A stretch of 64,000 bases of DNA from Symsagittifera roscoffensis (Eukaryota; Xenacoelomorpha; Acoela; Convolutidae), in assembly GCF_963678635.1 (NCBI RefSeq), contig NC_087063.1, positions 59,280,759-59,344,758 on the forward strand, written 5' to 3'. Under the pieces are notes generated by a model. That model made no database searches. It was given only the letters and a program-made list of their open reading frames with translations, and was not told the origin of the DNA. Position numbers and translations under genes: made by a program. Positions 10,313-21,050 of the stretch are shown piece after piece. How positions within the stretch are numbered: position 1 is the first letter of the stretch; each line of letters opens with the position of its first letter.

Positions 10313-12741
10313 CTCTAATTGTCTTTATATATTGTCCCCTTCAATGGGAATGCTCGCGACAAATTGGTACCGGTCTCCATTTTGTTTTTTAAATGTTAAG
10401 ACAATGAAGAGAAAAGAAGAGAAAAGACCAACACACGAGCTGTTCTGCTCTTCACGCAGAACCGCTGTTGTACCCCTATTTAAGAGTTACATGCAAATGT
10501 TTCGGCAATTTCTCTGGGCTGGGCAATGTTTCCTCACCATCAAGCAACGATTAACATACGTTTTTACTATCTGATTCACACTCTATCAAAAGAACAACAA
10601 ATGAGGTCTGTTATTTGAATGGCGAACTTGATTAATTGAAACAACACAAACGATTTAAAACAATTCGAATGCTTTCAAAGCGTCAATTTTTGATAGTGTT
10701 CTTATAAAAAACCTGGAAATAGTTGGTTTTTGCACAAAAAATTGTTTCACTTTTTTCAAAGTTTCATCGATTGAAAGCTAATTAAGCTGATTAGGTGACA
10801 TTGAATCATAATTTTTGGTAGGCTTCTAGTTTTCGATTTAATTACTTGATGTCCACGATTTCAAATCAAAACCAACAAGACTGCTCGTATCAGTGCAAAG
10901 CCCTGAATGTTCCGACTGCCTTTTGAGGTTGAGATATTTAAAAATTAATCATTCAACCATGAATTGTACACCCGAAAAAAATCGTTTTAATTGAAATAAA
11001 GCGAATACCAATAAGTTTAACTTTGAAGTCTGCAAATTGGTTTTTTTTTCGCTACTTTTCTTTGCCCTATTCTTTTCCTGAACAATTATATTGATAAGAG
11101 TCAAGATAAGTGAAATGTAAGATTATGAAGTTTCAGTTTTTTCTTTAAACTTAAATTCTTTTTTTTCTAGATAAATTTACATAGATTAATCAATCAATTC
11201 CATATAAGATATAACTTAATAGAAAATTCTCAGCGGTGCATCAACACGTTGATTTACCTTCTGCGCTTGCGCAAGTTGGCGCTCATTCCATGATTGACTT
11301 CTATATTGTTGGATTATTGCACAACTGGAAACAAATTTATTGTTTATTTCAGATATTTTTTGTGTCTCAAGGCTAAGTGAAAAATCGAAGTTACATGCAA
11401 AATATTCTAGAAAATTGCATCTTTTTATCGTTTTCCCCAATGTTTTTCAACTCGCTGTACTTCAAAATTTCATCCATGAAAAGCTTGCTCGGAAACAATG
11501 AAACTTTTAGCGAAACAATTCATTATATCCAAAAAACAAGTTTCAATGCACTTCATTTTGGTCACTGTATAGCTTGCTTCAGAAAATCTGGTTTCGGGAA
11601 CAAACTGGAAAATTGGTTTGTGAAACTAAGCCGACCGTCGGTGCAGGGTCATCGCTGTGTGTAGCGACTCTAATTGTCTTTATATATTGTCCCCTTTAAT
11701 GGGAATGCTCGCGACACATTGGTACCGGTCTCCATTTTGTTTTTTAAATGTTAAGACGATGAAGAGAAAAGAAGAGAAAAGACAAACACACGAGCTGTTC
11801 AGCTCTTCACGCAGAACCGCTGTTGTGCCCCTATTTAAGAGTTACATGCAAATGTTTCGGCAATTTCTCTGGGCTGGGCAATGTTTCTCACCATCAAGCA
11901 ACGATTACCATACAATTTTACTATCTGATTCACACTCTATCAAAACAACAACAAATGAGGTCTGTTATTTGAATGGCGAACTTGATTAATTGAAACAACA
12001 CAAACGATTTAAAACAATTCGAATACTTTCAAAGCGTCAAGTTTTGATAGTGTTCTTATAAAAAAACCTGGAAATAGTTGGTTTTTGCACAAAAAATTGT
12101 TTCACTTTTTTCAAAGTTTCATCGATTGAAAGCTAATTAAGCTGATTAGGTGACATTGAATCATAATTTTTGGTAGGCTTCTAGTTTTTGATTTAATTAC
12201 TTGATGTCCACGATTTTAAATCAAAACCAACAAGACTGCTCGTATCAGTGCAAAGCCCTGAATGTTCCGACTGCCTTTTGAGGTTGAGATATTTAAAAAT
12301 TAATCATTCAACCATGAATTGTACACCCGAAAAAAAATCGTATTAATTGAAATAAAGCGAATACCAATAAGTTTAACTTTGAAGTCTGCAAATTGGTTTT
12401 TTTTTTCGCTACTTTTCTTTGCCCTATTCTTTTCCTGAACAATTATATTGATAAGAGTCAAGATAAGTGAAATGTAAGATTATGAAGTTTCAGTTTTTTC
12501 TTTAAACTTAAATTCTTTTTTTTCTAGATAAATTTACATAGATTAATCAATCAATTCCATATAAGATATAACTTAATAGAAAATTCTCAGCGGTGCATCA
12601 ACACGTTGATTTACCTTCTGCGCTTTTCCCAATGTTTTTCAACTCGCTGTGCTTCAAAATTTCATCCATGAAAAGCTTGCTCGGAAACATTGAAACTTTT
12701 AGCGAAAAAATTCATTATATCCAAAAAACAAATTTCAATGC

Positions 12742-13389
12742 GAAATGATAGATTTCGCTTCTTGTAACAAATCAATTATGGCAAATAAGCTTCTTTCAAC
12801 CAATTTGGAACGGTTTCAAGACGGATTAACTCTCCGTTTACGCGTTAATAGTGCGAAGTATATTGCGCGTTAATTGTCCCAAATTGGCCAAAATGGCAAT
12901 CTTTAAACCCCCATAACGAAAAATGATCACAGGTAAAATATTTTTTTTCAAATTTGAGCTCCGTCAAAAATAGCTAGTTAAAAAGTCGAAATTTGTCTGA
13001 AGAAAAAAACCCACCCCGAGCACAAATATTCCGTTACTTTCGTATCGAAACTCGGAACAATAAACAACAAAAGAGTGAAATTCGATGATAAAGTAAGTGT
13101 CTTATGACCAGCTAATTCAGCTGAAGACATAAATAATCAAGTTCTGAAAATTATACGAAGTCTACACTTACGTTAAAATGAAAAAATGGTTATGATGATT
13201 GGCGAACGAAATTTCTGCGCCTTAAGCTGCGAAAAAATGGTGTCAAAGATTCTTGTTAAAAAAAGGGTTGAGCATATCCTAGATATTTTGGAGCTAAAAC
13301 TTTACAAAATCTAAGTTTATATAGTTTTCATACAAATGGTCAATAACAGGGGCGGATCTAGCATTTTTTTTAAGATCATTTATCCACGA
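12742..13389. other. Noncoding DNA with a diverged dispersed repeat
   Basis: No gene. Around 12961-13060 the sequence (TTTGTCTGAAGAAAAAAAC, GAGCAC..ATATTC, GTTACTTTCGTATCGAA) resembles 35195-35265 (TTTGTCTGGAGAAAAAACAA, GTGCAC, GTCACTTTCTTCGAA) and more weakly 35925-35965. It may be a very old repeat family. Short inverted stretches are common but not striking. Confidence 0.45.
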
Positions 13390-13620
13390 GGGATAGGACC
13401 AACATACGAGCTGTACAGCTCATCACGGCGAACCGCTGTTGTGCCCCTGCTTAAGAACTGCATGCAATTTTTATGGTTATTTTTCTGGGCTGGGTAATGT
13501 TGCCTCACCCTCAAGCAACGAGCACGGATCATGGTGGGCCTCGAACATCCGACCTTTCGATTGAGAGGCGGAGACGTAACCACTTCACCAACTTCACCAA
13601 CCACTTCACCACTTCACCAA
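13390..13620 (-). mobile_element. tRNA-derived SINE
   Basis: Read on the minus strand this starts with a tRNA-like head. An A-box-like TGGTGAAGTGG (complement of 13580-13590) and a B-box-like TGTTCGAGGCC (complement of 13537-13547, one mismatch to GGTTCGANNCC) start 43 nt apart, the spacing of a tRNA internal promoter. A roughly 140-nt unrelated tail follows, ending near 13390. The 5' side carries extra copies of a GGTTGGTGAAGT-type repeat (13591-13622), that is, a stuttered A-box region. The tail is shared with the satellite units upstream. Parent tRNA not determined. Confidence 0.72.
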
Positions 13621-14604
13621 CCAATTTTTTCGAGGGGGGGTGGAATTTCAAAAAGTTTTCGAAAATTTTGACAACCTTTTTTTTAGGTCGACCAAATAGA
13701 TTTTCCGAGCTCTTCTAAAGCAGTAAAAAGTCCCTGTTTAGGCCAAATTTTCTGCGCCGCAGGCAAATTTTTGAAAAAACAGGTCAAAAAGCCGTTTTTA
13801 GGCACTTTTTGAAAAATTTTGACAAATAAATCTTTTTTTTTTGGCGCGCGCTCCCCCTCAATGTTCGTATTTAATGGCGCCAATGGCGCCTTTAGAAAAA
13901 TTTTAGGGTCGGTCGTACCAAAAGTACGAAAGGGAGGACCAAAACAATACTCTTTTAAAAGATACAATTGCATTAAACAACAGTACTATTGCAAAACCAA
14001 AAACATTTTTTAAAAAATTTTGCGGTCTCTTCATTTGGTTTTCAGCGCAAACACGTGTCAAAAGTTTTTCCGATCTCAAATCAACATTTTAAACAGAAAA
14101 GTCCTGGGAATCAAACTGTTGTGCGTGCCTAAAAGTTAAACTCAAGCGCGCGTTTTCCAATTTTTTGCAAATCCCGCGGTGTTGAAAACTACTAACGGAT
14201 TTATGCTCCGCCGAAATAAGATTTGTAATAATACTCAAATTGCTAAAAACAAAAACAAATTAAACGAGTTAAAAAACGAGTTATTAAAAAGTATCTTAGG
14301 CTCAAAAAAATTTTACTACGACAAGGCCATTTCGAGGAGAAGTCCTGAATGTTCCGGCTGCCCAACAAAGTCTATGGAATAGTTGTCAATTTTAAAAAAA
14401 TTAATGAAAATATCACCAAAAATGCTTAAGCTTTGAATCTAATTAAACTTTTTCCAATCATCCCCACACGCCATATAAAGTATAGAATTATACATTGTGC
14501 TATAATAACATAACCAATCGGATAAATGGGCTAGATCAATTCAATTTGAAGGGATTTCTCAGCCGCATTAAACCGCCGCTAACGTGTAAAAGAAAAAAGA
14601 ATAT
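13621..14604. other. Noncoding AT-rich DNA
   Basis: No credible gene. Contains runs of T and G and palindromes such as GGCGCCAATGGCGCC (about 13875-13889). CCTGAATGTTCCGGCTGCC near 14343 resembles CCTGAATGTTCCGACTGCC, which occurs at the end of satellite units 1 to 3 (about 9454, 10902, 12260). Confidence 0.5.
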
Positions 14605-14982
14605 TGGAACAAGATCCAAACTATAATTAATTATTGGTTATAATTTAGATATTTTATCCCTATAAAAAATTAAAGACTAACCAATCACGCTCCATCAAAC
14701 TAACAACCCACTTATTTGTAAGTGCTGAAATTACTTGTAATTTCAGCACCAGAGCAGTTTGAATTTAACTTACAACTTAGTTGCTTTCTCCAAGAGACCG
14801 ACTCGTAACAAAACCAGTATACTCTAGATCTATGGAGACTAAGAGATATAAGAGTAGGATTAAGATCGGTATTAGACTAAGAAATTGTACGAATCTATCC
14901 GGCCGAAAATAAGATAGCGTGACGAGCAGACGGTGTACCCTATCTGAAATTACTCTATGAGTTAGACGTCCATCCCAATTCA
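14605..14982 (+). repeat. 5' LTR of the 20.5-kb element
   Basis: 378 bp, TGGAAC...ATTCA, aligned end to end with 34753-35130 at roughly 95% identity by eye. It contains a short palindromic stretch GTGCTGAAATTACTTGTAAT followed by TTCAGCAC (14722-14749). Confidence 0.92.
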
Positions 14983-14984
14983 TC

Positions 14985-15002
14985 TGGTGCGACCAAGAGT
15001 CT
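14985..15002 (+). other. Probable primer-binding site
   Basis: TGGTGCGACCAAGAGTCT begins two bases after the LTR. A PBS should start with TGG (complement of the tRNA CCA end), and its extension TCGAAC fits the T-loop of a tRNA. The tRNA is not assigned because stem lengths do not fit any isotype I know without an indel. Confidence 0.6.
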
Positions 15003-16436
15003 CGAACAAGACCTAAAAAAAACAAACTAGCTTAGATTAACCAAATAGATTAGACTTAGGCAAAAAACATTTCCAAAAAAAGTTACATGACAACAATTTA
15101 ATTGAAATGTCTCTACGACTCAATAGATCAGAGACATTATTCCGAACAATACGAGAACTACCCGGTGATGGAAAAAGACTGCGGACAAGAGACGGCATAT
15201 GACTACAAAGGAACTTACCATTAAGTTTCATGATCGTACGGCAAAAGCCAACACAAACTTTTATATTTAGAATTTTATTAGTAATGAATTTAGATTTTCA
15301 TTTGCAAACATAGTATTTTTGAAGAATAATCTTCAATGACAATTACAAGTACAGGCGCTAAACTTTTTATTGTACAATAACGACTGATCAAAACATCTCT
15401 AGTCGTTCTCTTCAAAAATCTGCAGTTAATTTAAAAGATATCAGGAAAAAATTTTTTATTGAAAAGAAAGTTATAAAAGTTAGTAAGTATGAACACAAAT
15501 TGTTAATATATATAAATCTTTTCTTCATCTCAGCTTCATCACCTAAAACATAACAGCGAATCATAAATCCAATAACATCATCGAAAACTAATGAAACAAA
15601 AAATTTCTATCATTAAACCTTTACTTAATATATAAAGGCATATCCTAATTCTTTTTCCCATTTAAATTAGACTTTCCTAAACTTAACAGATCATCAAGGC
15701 TTTCCTTGGATCTTTAATTCGTTTTTATCTAAAATAAATTTATTTTCATTAATTTTATATCCTGATCATCAAGGCTTATCCTTGGATCAAGTAGAACAAT
15801 TTTGTTCTCCCCCTCACAATTAATAAAGTGTCTAACGACCTCCAACGTCGATTCACTACCCAACCCTTCCTCAAGACCCAGGACTAATAGAAATTTTTCA
15901 ATCACACTGACCATTCTAATTAGGATAAACAGTGAAGATCTTCGGTTATTCATCCTTCACTTGACCCCCCTCTCACCTGACCCAGGATAATACTTAAACT
16001 TAGTAAGTTTACAATAGTATTCAACGAACTACTTGTGTTCTAATTATACCTGAACCTTGTGGATCGATTTACTAATCTCCAACCCTTGATCACAATTAAT
16101 TCCCCTAAGTTAGATTAAGTAAGTTGACACCTTAACTTATACTAGCCACGAGAAAGTAAAAATCTATCTCAGGAATCGATATATACTTTTCTCTCCAACC
16201 CTGAAATACATGACCCAAGTTAGGCTAACCACAAAAAACCGTAAGAACTAACAGTTTAAGACAATAAAAATCAGTTATTCCAATATTGCATCCTAAACTT
16301 TATGTCAGGAAAAAAACGAACAATCATATTATACAATTGTGAAATAAACAACGAAAAATTTGATCTCGTAATCACTCCACACAAACAAACAATATGATAT
16401 ATTAGAACAAAACGACAGACAATCACAAGGCAAATT
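15003..16436. other. Long 5' leader of the 20.5-kb element
   Basis: About 1.4 kb with no coding frame of note. It holds two near-identical hairpins (15689-15712 and 15764-15788, separate entry). This is the position of packaging and dimerisation signals in LTR elements, but no function can be shown. Confidence 0.6.
15689..15788. repeat. Pair of GATC-CAAGG/CCTTG-GATC hairpins in the leader
   Basis: GATCATCAAGGCTTTCCTTG (ending GATC) at 15689-15712 and a copy with one inserted base at 15764-15788. Each folds as ATCAAGG / CCTTGGAT. They are the only strong paired structures noticed in the leader. Confidence 0.65.
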
Positions 16437-16745
16437 TTGAGCAAACAAAGACAGATTACACGAAAAAGATTTTCAAAGCGAAGGAACGCAGTCTCCGAAT
16501 CAGAAACCAGTAATTTAGAAGAACTTTACAGAATAAAAGACTCCTTAAATAAAAAATATCAAGTTAATGAGACATTGTACTTTTTTGATTCAGAAATCAC
16601 ATCACAATCATCAGTACAAGGAAAACGAAGAAAAAAAAAGACATACAAAAACAAACCAGTTTGTCTATATAATTGGAATCAACCAATAAAACACATTGAA
16701 AATTACACATTAACAGTCATAAAACACAAAAATGAGTCAAAATGA
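16437..16745 (+). CDS. Small basic ORF before gag, unknown
   Basis: About 102 codons, very Lys/Arg/Asn-rich (KQRQITRKRFSKRRNA at the N-terminus, GKRRKKKTYKNKP near residue 65). There is no ATG at its start; the frame opens at a TTG. Its last bases overlap the ATG of the next frame (16732) by 14 nt, as in compact viral genomes. No domain recognised. It could be the remains of an accessory or matrix-like protein, or chance. Confidence 0.4.
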   Translation: MSKQRQITRKRFSKRRNAVSESETSNLEELYRIKDSLNKKYQVNETLYFFDSEITSQSSVQGKRRKKKTYKNKPVCLYNWNQPIKHIENYTLTVIKHKNESK

Positions 16746-18492
16746 AAAAAGTGAAGATGAACACTCCATTTTTCCATTTTTAGTCAACTCACGCGCTGAT
16801 GATAGAGGACAAACGAAATTTTACCAAAATTTAATCGCAAATTTATTCGAAAAGGAATTAGTCCATGAACAGCAGAAATTCCAGAAGTAAAAATCAAAAG
16901 ACAAATAATTGATCACTATTTAAAAGGAATATGTAATATAACATAACAGTACGGAATCTACACCATAGAAATTGAATCACCAAGTAGGTTTCACGGTAGA
17001 TATCTACTTTAAACAGACGACGTAGATATAGAATTTTCAAAAATTTTCACAGAATACATAAAAAACATACAACATCAAAACTCACAAAGAGCGAATTCAC
17101 TATTCACTAACGATGTATTTTCAATAATCTATAGTTATCTATCTATACTAGAAAAAACTGAATCTCAAGGAACTTCACCAGTTCTAACATCTAGACATAC
17201 AGCTGTAAGACATGAAATTGCAAAATTCTCCGAAATTTTAAACACAATCCGTGAAAACTTAACCATTAACGAAGTTTCGCAGAATGTGAAACACGATTAA
17301 CAAAATATCCTATCATCTTGGTTTATCATCGATTATTTCACACAAAAAATTGATTTAATTTTACGAGCAAGAAAAAATTTTAGACATCAAAATTCGACTG
17401 ATGAAACTGTCTGAGCACAACAATCAGATTATGTTTGGGACCCTGAATGATCTCATCCACTATTCCTGAACATACCAACAGATATTTCAATTCAAGCAAT
17501 TAGCACAATTTCTCTTAACAAAGATTATGTTAAAGTATATCCACTCACAATTGACGCAAAAACCTTTAAATTATAATTCATTTCTACCCGATAGACTAGG
17601 AAATAATAGTTTAAACACAACCCTCATACAACTAGAAAACCTAAATGGAACTAAAAATCTTACACAACAAGGTATTCAAACACCATCACATTTCGCAAAT
17701 GAAGAGGTAGTTGAAACAGTACCAACAACAACACAACAAAGTATTTCACCAATACATCCAAATCTTACAACTCCAAGTCCCAAGAATCCAACATTACCAC
17801 AGGTAACATTACAATCTACGGTTAAACCATCCGTTGTTCCAAAATATTCACAAATGGGCTACCAAACGTTTAGATCAATGACGAAACCAACGCAAAAACA
17901 AAGAACATTCACTAGAAATAAGTTTGCAGAACAGAACTATAGCTATGTAAATAGACCGAAAACAACTAAACCCTCTCGTGCAAACACGCAAAATCATTTA
18001 TTTCCACAAAGACAAAATTTCCAACAACCAACATCAAACTCAGTAAATTTTAATGATTACCCACGAGTTTCACAAGAACGAAGTGAAAACTATCCATTTT
18101 TCAAGCAGAAACAAACATAAAAAACAGCAAAACAAGAATAGACATCAAACACCTTATTGCACTTCTAATTATTTCTCATCAGATGATGAAGATTGTTATA
18201 ACCAAAATAATCATCATTTTATCAAAACCAAAGACTCCTCTCTTACCACGTAAGCCAACCAGATATTTTTGAACCATATACACAAGAACAGCATATGCGA
18301 CAACCTAGACCAAGTCTAGCATCTCAAAATAACAATTTTTATTCACAAAACCCAATTAGTACAGATTCTTATCAAACAACGCTAATGCAAAAAGAAATCC
18401 CGCTACCCTATTACTTACAACAACATGAAATAACAACAAACAACTTACAAATTTTTCACAAAAGCCAAATGCCGCAGAATCACTTCGAATGA
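16732..18492 (+). pseudogene. Gag N-terminal part, frameshifted
   Basis: A gag-like reading starts with ATG at 16732 (MSQNEKSEDEHSIFPFL, stop at 16888-16890). It is picked up in another frame from about 16870 to 17572 (for example FSKIFTEYIKNIQHQN, RHEIAKFSEILNTIREN) with a few in-frame stops, then shifts at about 17560 into a Pro/Thr/Gln-rich frame (to 18120), and shifts twice more (18053-18253, 18250-18492). The order looks like a matrix-like N-terminus followed by a long low-complexity linker. No family assigned to the N-terminal domain. The change of frames and the absence of strong homology make the exact protein uncertain. Confidence 0.5.
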
Positions 18493-19071
18493 CTATGAAT
18501 CCATACGTAATGGGTGGATCGTCAATAACGTCAAACAAGCCATTAATGGTATTTACATGTACAGACCCTGAATATTCTGTAGAAGGTTATTTAAATGCAG
18601 TCGCAGCAAATTCAATCTTAAATATAGGACTTGAACCAATAAATACACCACTTCACCAAAATAACATGGATAAACAGACACACAGCGTTAAAAATAAACT
18701 TGATGGCGAAGCTCAAAAATGGTTTTCAGTTTTACCTATAGATAAAAAACCAGATTGGAAAAAATTTACCCAAGAATTTTCAAAAATGTTTGATTCAGAA
18801 AGAAACAAACAACATCAAAGAGTTTTATGCAATGAAATTCGTAGATTACCAAACGAAACGATCAAACAATTAGCAGTAAGGTTAGCAGCATATTCACTCA
18901 ACACTCATGATTATAAAAACACAAAAATGACAGAGATTTTAATGATGACTCTAACACCTCAAATTACAAAAAATAGCTATTAAAAAGAGAGCATCACATC
19001 CTTCCTCAATTCGAGAACCAGATTTAGATTTTAGAAAACTAGTTGATAAACTAGAACAAGTAGAAATCCCA
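18489..19071 (+). pseudogene. Gag capsid (Retrotrans_gag-like)
   Basis: Encodes SVKNKLDGEAQKWFSVLP, KKFTQEFSKMFDSE and LPNETIKQLAVRLAAYS, matching the Retrotrans_gag capsid pattern of Ty3/gypsy (L.G.A..W, F...F, E....Y). The frame ends in TAA at 18981-18983, but homology goes on in the next frame (HPSSIREPDLDFRKLVDKLE) and runs into the zinc-knuckle part. This implies a single-base frameshift near 18980. Confidence 0.75.
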
Positions 19072-19403
19072 ATGAAACTAGAAGAAACAGAAAATCTCAA
19101 ACTACAATATGTGAATCATCTTCAAACCACTACAAAACAAATAAATTATAGTCACCACTCAGATTTAGATTTATCCGAAAAAATCAGTGAAATTTTGAAT
19201 ATATACGAGAAAAACCCAAATTTTAAAGGTAAACCATCATTCAAAAAATGGTGTAACTATTGCCGAAGGTACGGACATAGCATTGCTGAATGCAGACAAA
19301 AACATCAAGACAACCAGAATAAACCACAAAAGCACAAAGAACTAAACAAATTATTTTATCAGTACATGAAAAAAGATCAAAATTTACCAAAAGGAACATT
19401 CAC
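19072..19403 (+). pseudogene. Gag nucleocapsid, CCHC zinc knuckle
   Basis: The conserved knuckle WCNYCRRYGHSIAECRQ (CX2CX4HX4C, about 19251-19300) follows a basic stretch KGKPSFKK. This is the RNA-binding nucleocapsid of the element. The frame is shared with the end of the capsid part. After KGTF (about 19400) the biologically sensible frame changes. Confidence 0.85.
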
Positions 19404-19994
19404 AGTAATAATAGTTCAGAAAAACCAGTTCCAAATAGTTCGAACTATTCAAGAAATCAATCACCTTATGATTCTAATTACAGAGGCAGATCACCAGACC
19501 AAAGAAATCCACGAAATTTCTCACAAAACAGATATAGTCGATCAAATAGTCGAAATAACCAGTATCGAAATATATATTCACGATCAAGCTCAAACAGATC
19601 AGATTATTCATTTAATACCAGTTCCCATTCACACTCTAGGAATAGACACTATTCCAAAGATAGATCAAGAAATTCATCATACAAAAAATATAGAAATTAT
19701 TCCAATAATAGTAATAGAAGCTACTCAAATAATCGAAATCAACAATATCAAAACAATAGATCACGAGATTATTCAAATAACAGATCAAATCACCAAAGAT
19801 CTAATACAACAATTATCAAAATCGATCACGAGATAATTCACAAAATAGGAATTCAAATTATAACACTAGACAAAGAAACTACTCTCAATCACCTCATAGG
19901 AATCATTCACATTATCCCGATTCTCAAAACAAATATAGAAGCAATACACCAAAACATCAAAGACAATTAAATCAAGTACAAACAATTGAATAAA
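19404..19994 (+). pseudogene. Arg/Ser/Asn/Tyr-rich Gag tail
   Basis: Read from 19404 in frame AGT-AAT, the sequence encodes a long unbroken low-complexity tail: NSSNYSRNQSPYDSNYRG, QNRYSRSNSRNNQYRN, YSRSSSNRSDYSFN, RNRHYSKDRSRNSSYKKY and so on to about 19815. It then continues in the next frame (SRDNSQNRNSNYNTRQRN) to a stop near 19990. It resembles the RS/RGG-type tails of nucleic-acid-binding proteins. A longer open frame in the same DNA (Ile/Thr/Glu/His-rich) is a shadow of this codon pattern. Confidence 0.65.
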
Positions 19995-20246
19995 CCAATT
20001 CAGACCACCTGGTATTGATAATACAGAAAATAGTGAATTACAATTAAATCACATCATTTGCGAATCTACAGACAGTGAAAACAATACAGAAAAAAAACAA
20101 TTTTAGTCAACATGATCGAAGTTGAAAATTACTATGAAACTGTTACTTACAAACAACCATTTCATTCACATGTCTATGAAAATCAATTAGGACTTCTTTT
20201 AGATTATTACAATAGACCTAGAAGTAATAACATACCAATAGAGTAA

Positions 20247-21050
20247 GAAGTAAATGAAGCAAAGGCATTACACGAACCTGAAAAAGAACAAACACCATGT
20301 TCTAGTACAAATCACATTTACCAAAAGGTACCAAAAGAACCACCAAGAGAAAAAATTTGGACAATTCAATTTCTCCTAAAAAATCCAAAAAGTAAACAAT
20401 TTCAACCACCAGACCTTGAAATAGATTTTTTAATAGACTCTGGAGCAGAATCAAATATTATTAATATCCCAACCTGGAATGAAATAAAAATTTTACATCC
20501 AAAACTAATAGCTTTGAAGACAGCCAGTAAACTAGCAACAGCACAAGGCTCAACCCTAACAAACTACGGAAAAATCCAACTTTTTCTTGTTCCAACTAAA
20601 ACAATGGAACAAAACAAACTCCTACATAAACCGTTAGAACAAACCTTCCACATCACAGATATAAAACACAATATCATTGGAATTCCATTCTTCACTAAAT
20701 ACATACCAACTATCAATATATTAGACAGCAAAATTAATATAAAAGATAAATATACAAGAATGCATAACACCGCTTTAACATTCTTCCAAAGAATGAACAA
20801 ACAACTACCATTTTTCTCTAAATTTTACCCCATTTATAATAAAGAAAGAAAACATCTTAAACCACTCTCAGGATACATCTATGAATTCCCGATCAAACAA
20901 GTTCATCAATATGACAAAAATCAAAACAGACAATACCTCTATGTGTCTGACCTTGAATTTAGACCAATTCACAACTTTTTTACAGGAACAATTTCATTCA
21001 TGAAATACATGAAGAACTCAAGCTCTGACATTTTTTCTCCACATTTATAA
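20247..21050 (+). pseudogene. Aspartic protease
   Basis: The frame opens after a stop at about 20246. Near 20400 it reads FLIDSGAESNIINIP, the retropepsin active site DSGA, then flap-region residues and NIIGIPFFTKY, equivalent to the C-terminal ILGxD/F strand of Ty3/gypsy proteases. A basic linker to RT follows. The frame is closed by TAA (21048-21050) but clearly continues in the same frame downstream, so that stop is a single mutation. Confidence 0.85.

Larger units (their letters stand above)
8125..12741. repeat. Tandem array of ~1.355-kb units (3.3 copies)
   Basis: Units begin GTTGAGATATTTAAAAATTA at about 8125, 9479, 10927 and 12285. Spacing is 1354, 1448 and 1358 bp, and the middle unit is longer because of a nested 95-bp duplication. 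Copies differ by scattered substitutions and small indels. The fourth is partial, with an internal deletion that joins CTTCTGCGC to TTTTCCCAATG near 12624, and it ends at about 12741. Each full unit has the same open stretch of about 95 codons starting with GTG (8573, 9927, 11377). It lacks any recognisable domain and is probably not a gene. Each unit also carries a SINE-tail-like segment. Confidence 0.93.

Noticed and set aside
8573-11989. Repeated open stretches of about 95 codons in each satellite unit as a gene family
   Set aside because: They start with GTG rather than ATG, have no recognisable domain, and differ between copies in a way that does not favour silent changes. They are best explained as passive parts of the tandem unit.
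19402-19836. Ile/Thr/Glu/His-rich extension of the nucleocapsid frame as real protein
   Set aside because: The same DNA in the next frame gives an Arg/Ser/Asn-rich tail typical of nucleocapsids. The Ile/Thr/Glu text is what AGA/TCA/AAT codons give when read out of phase.
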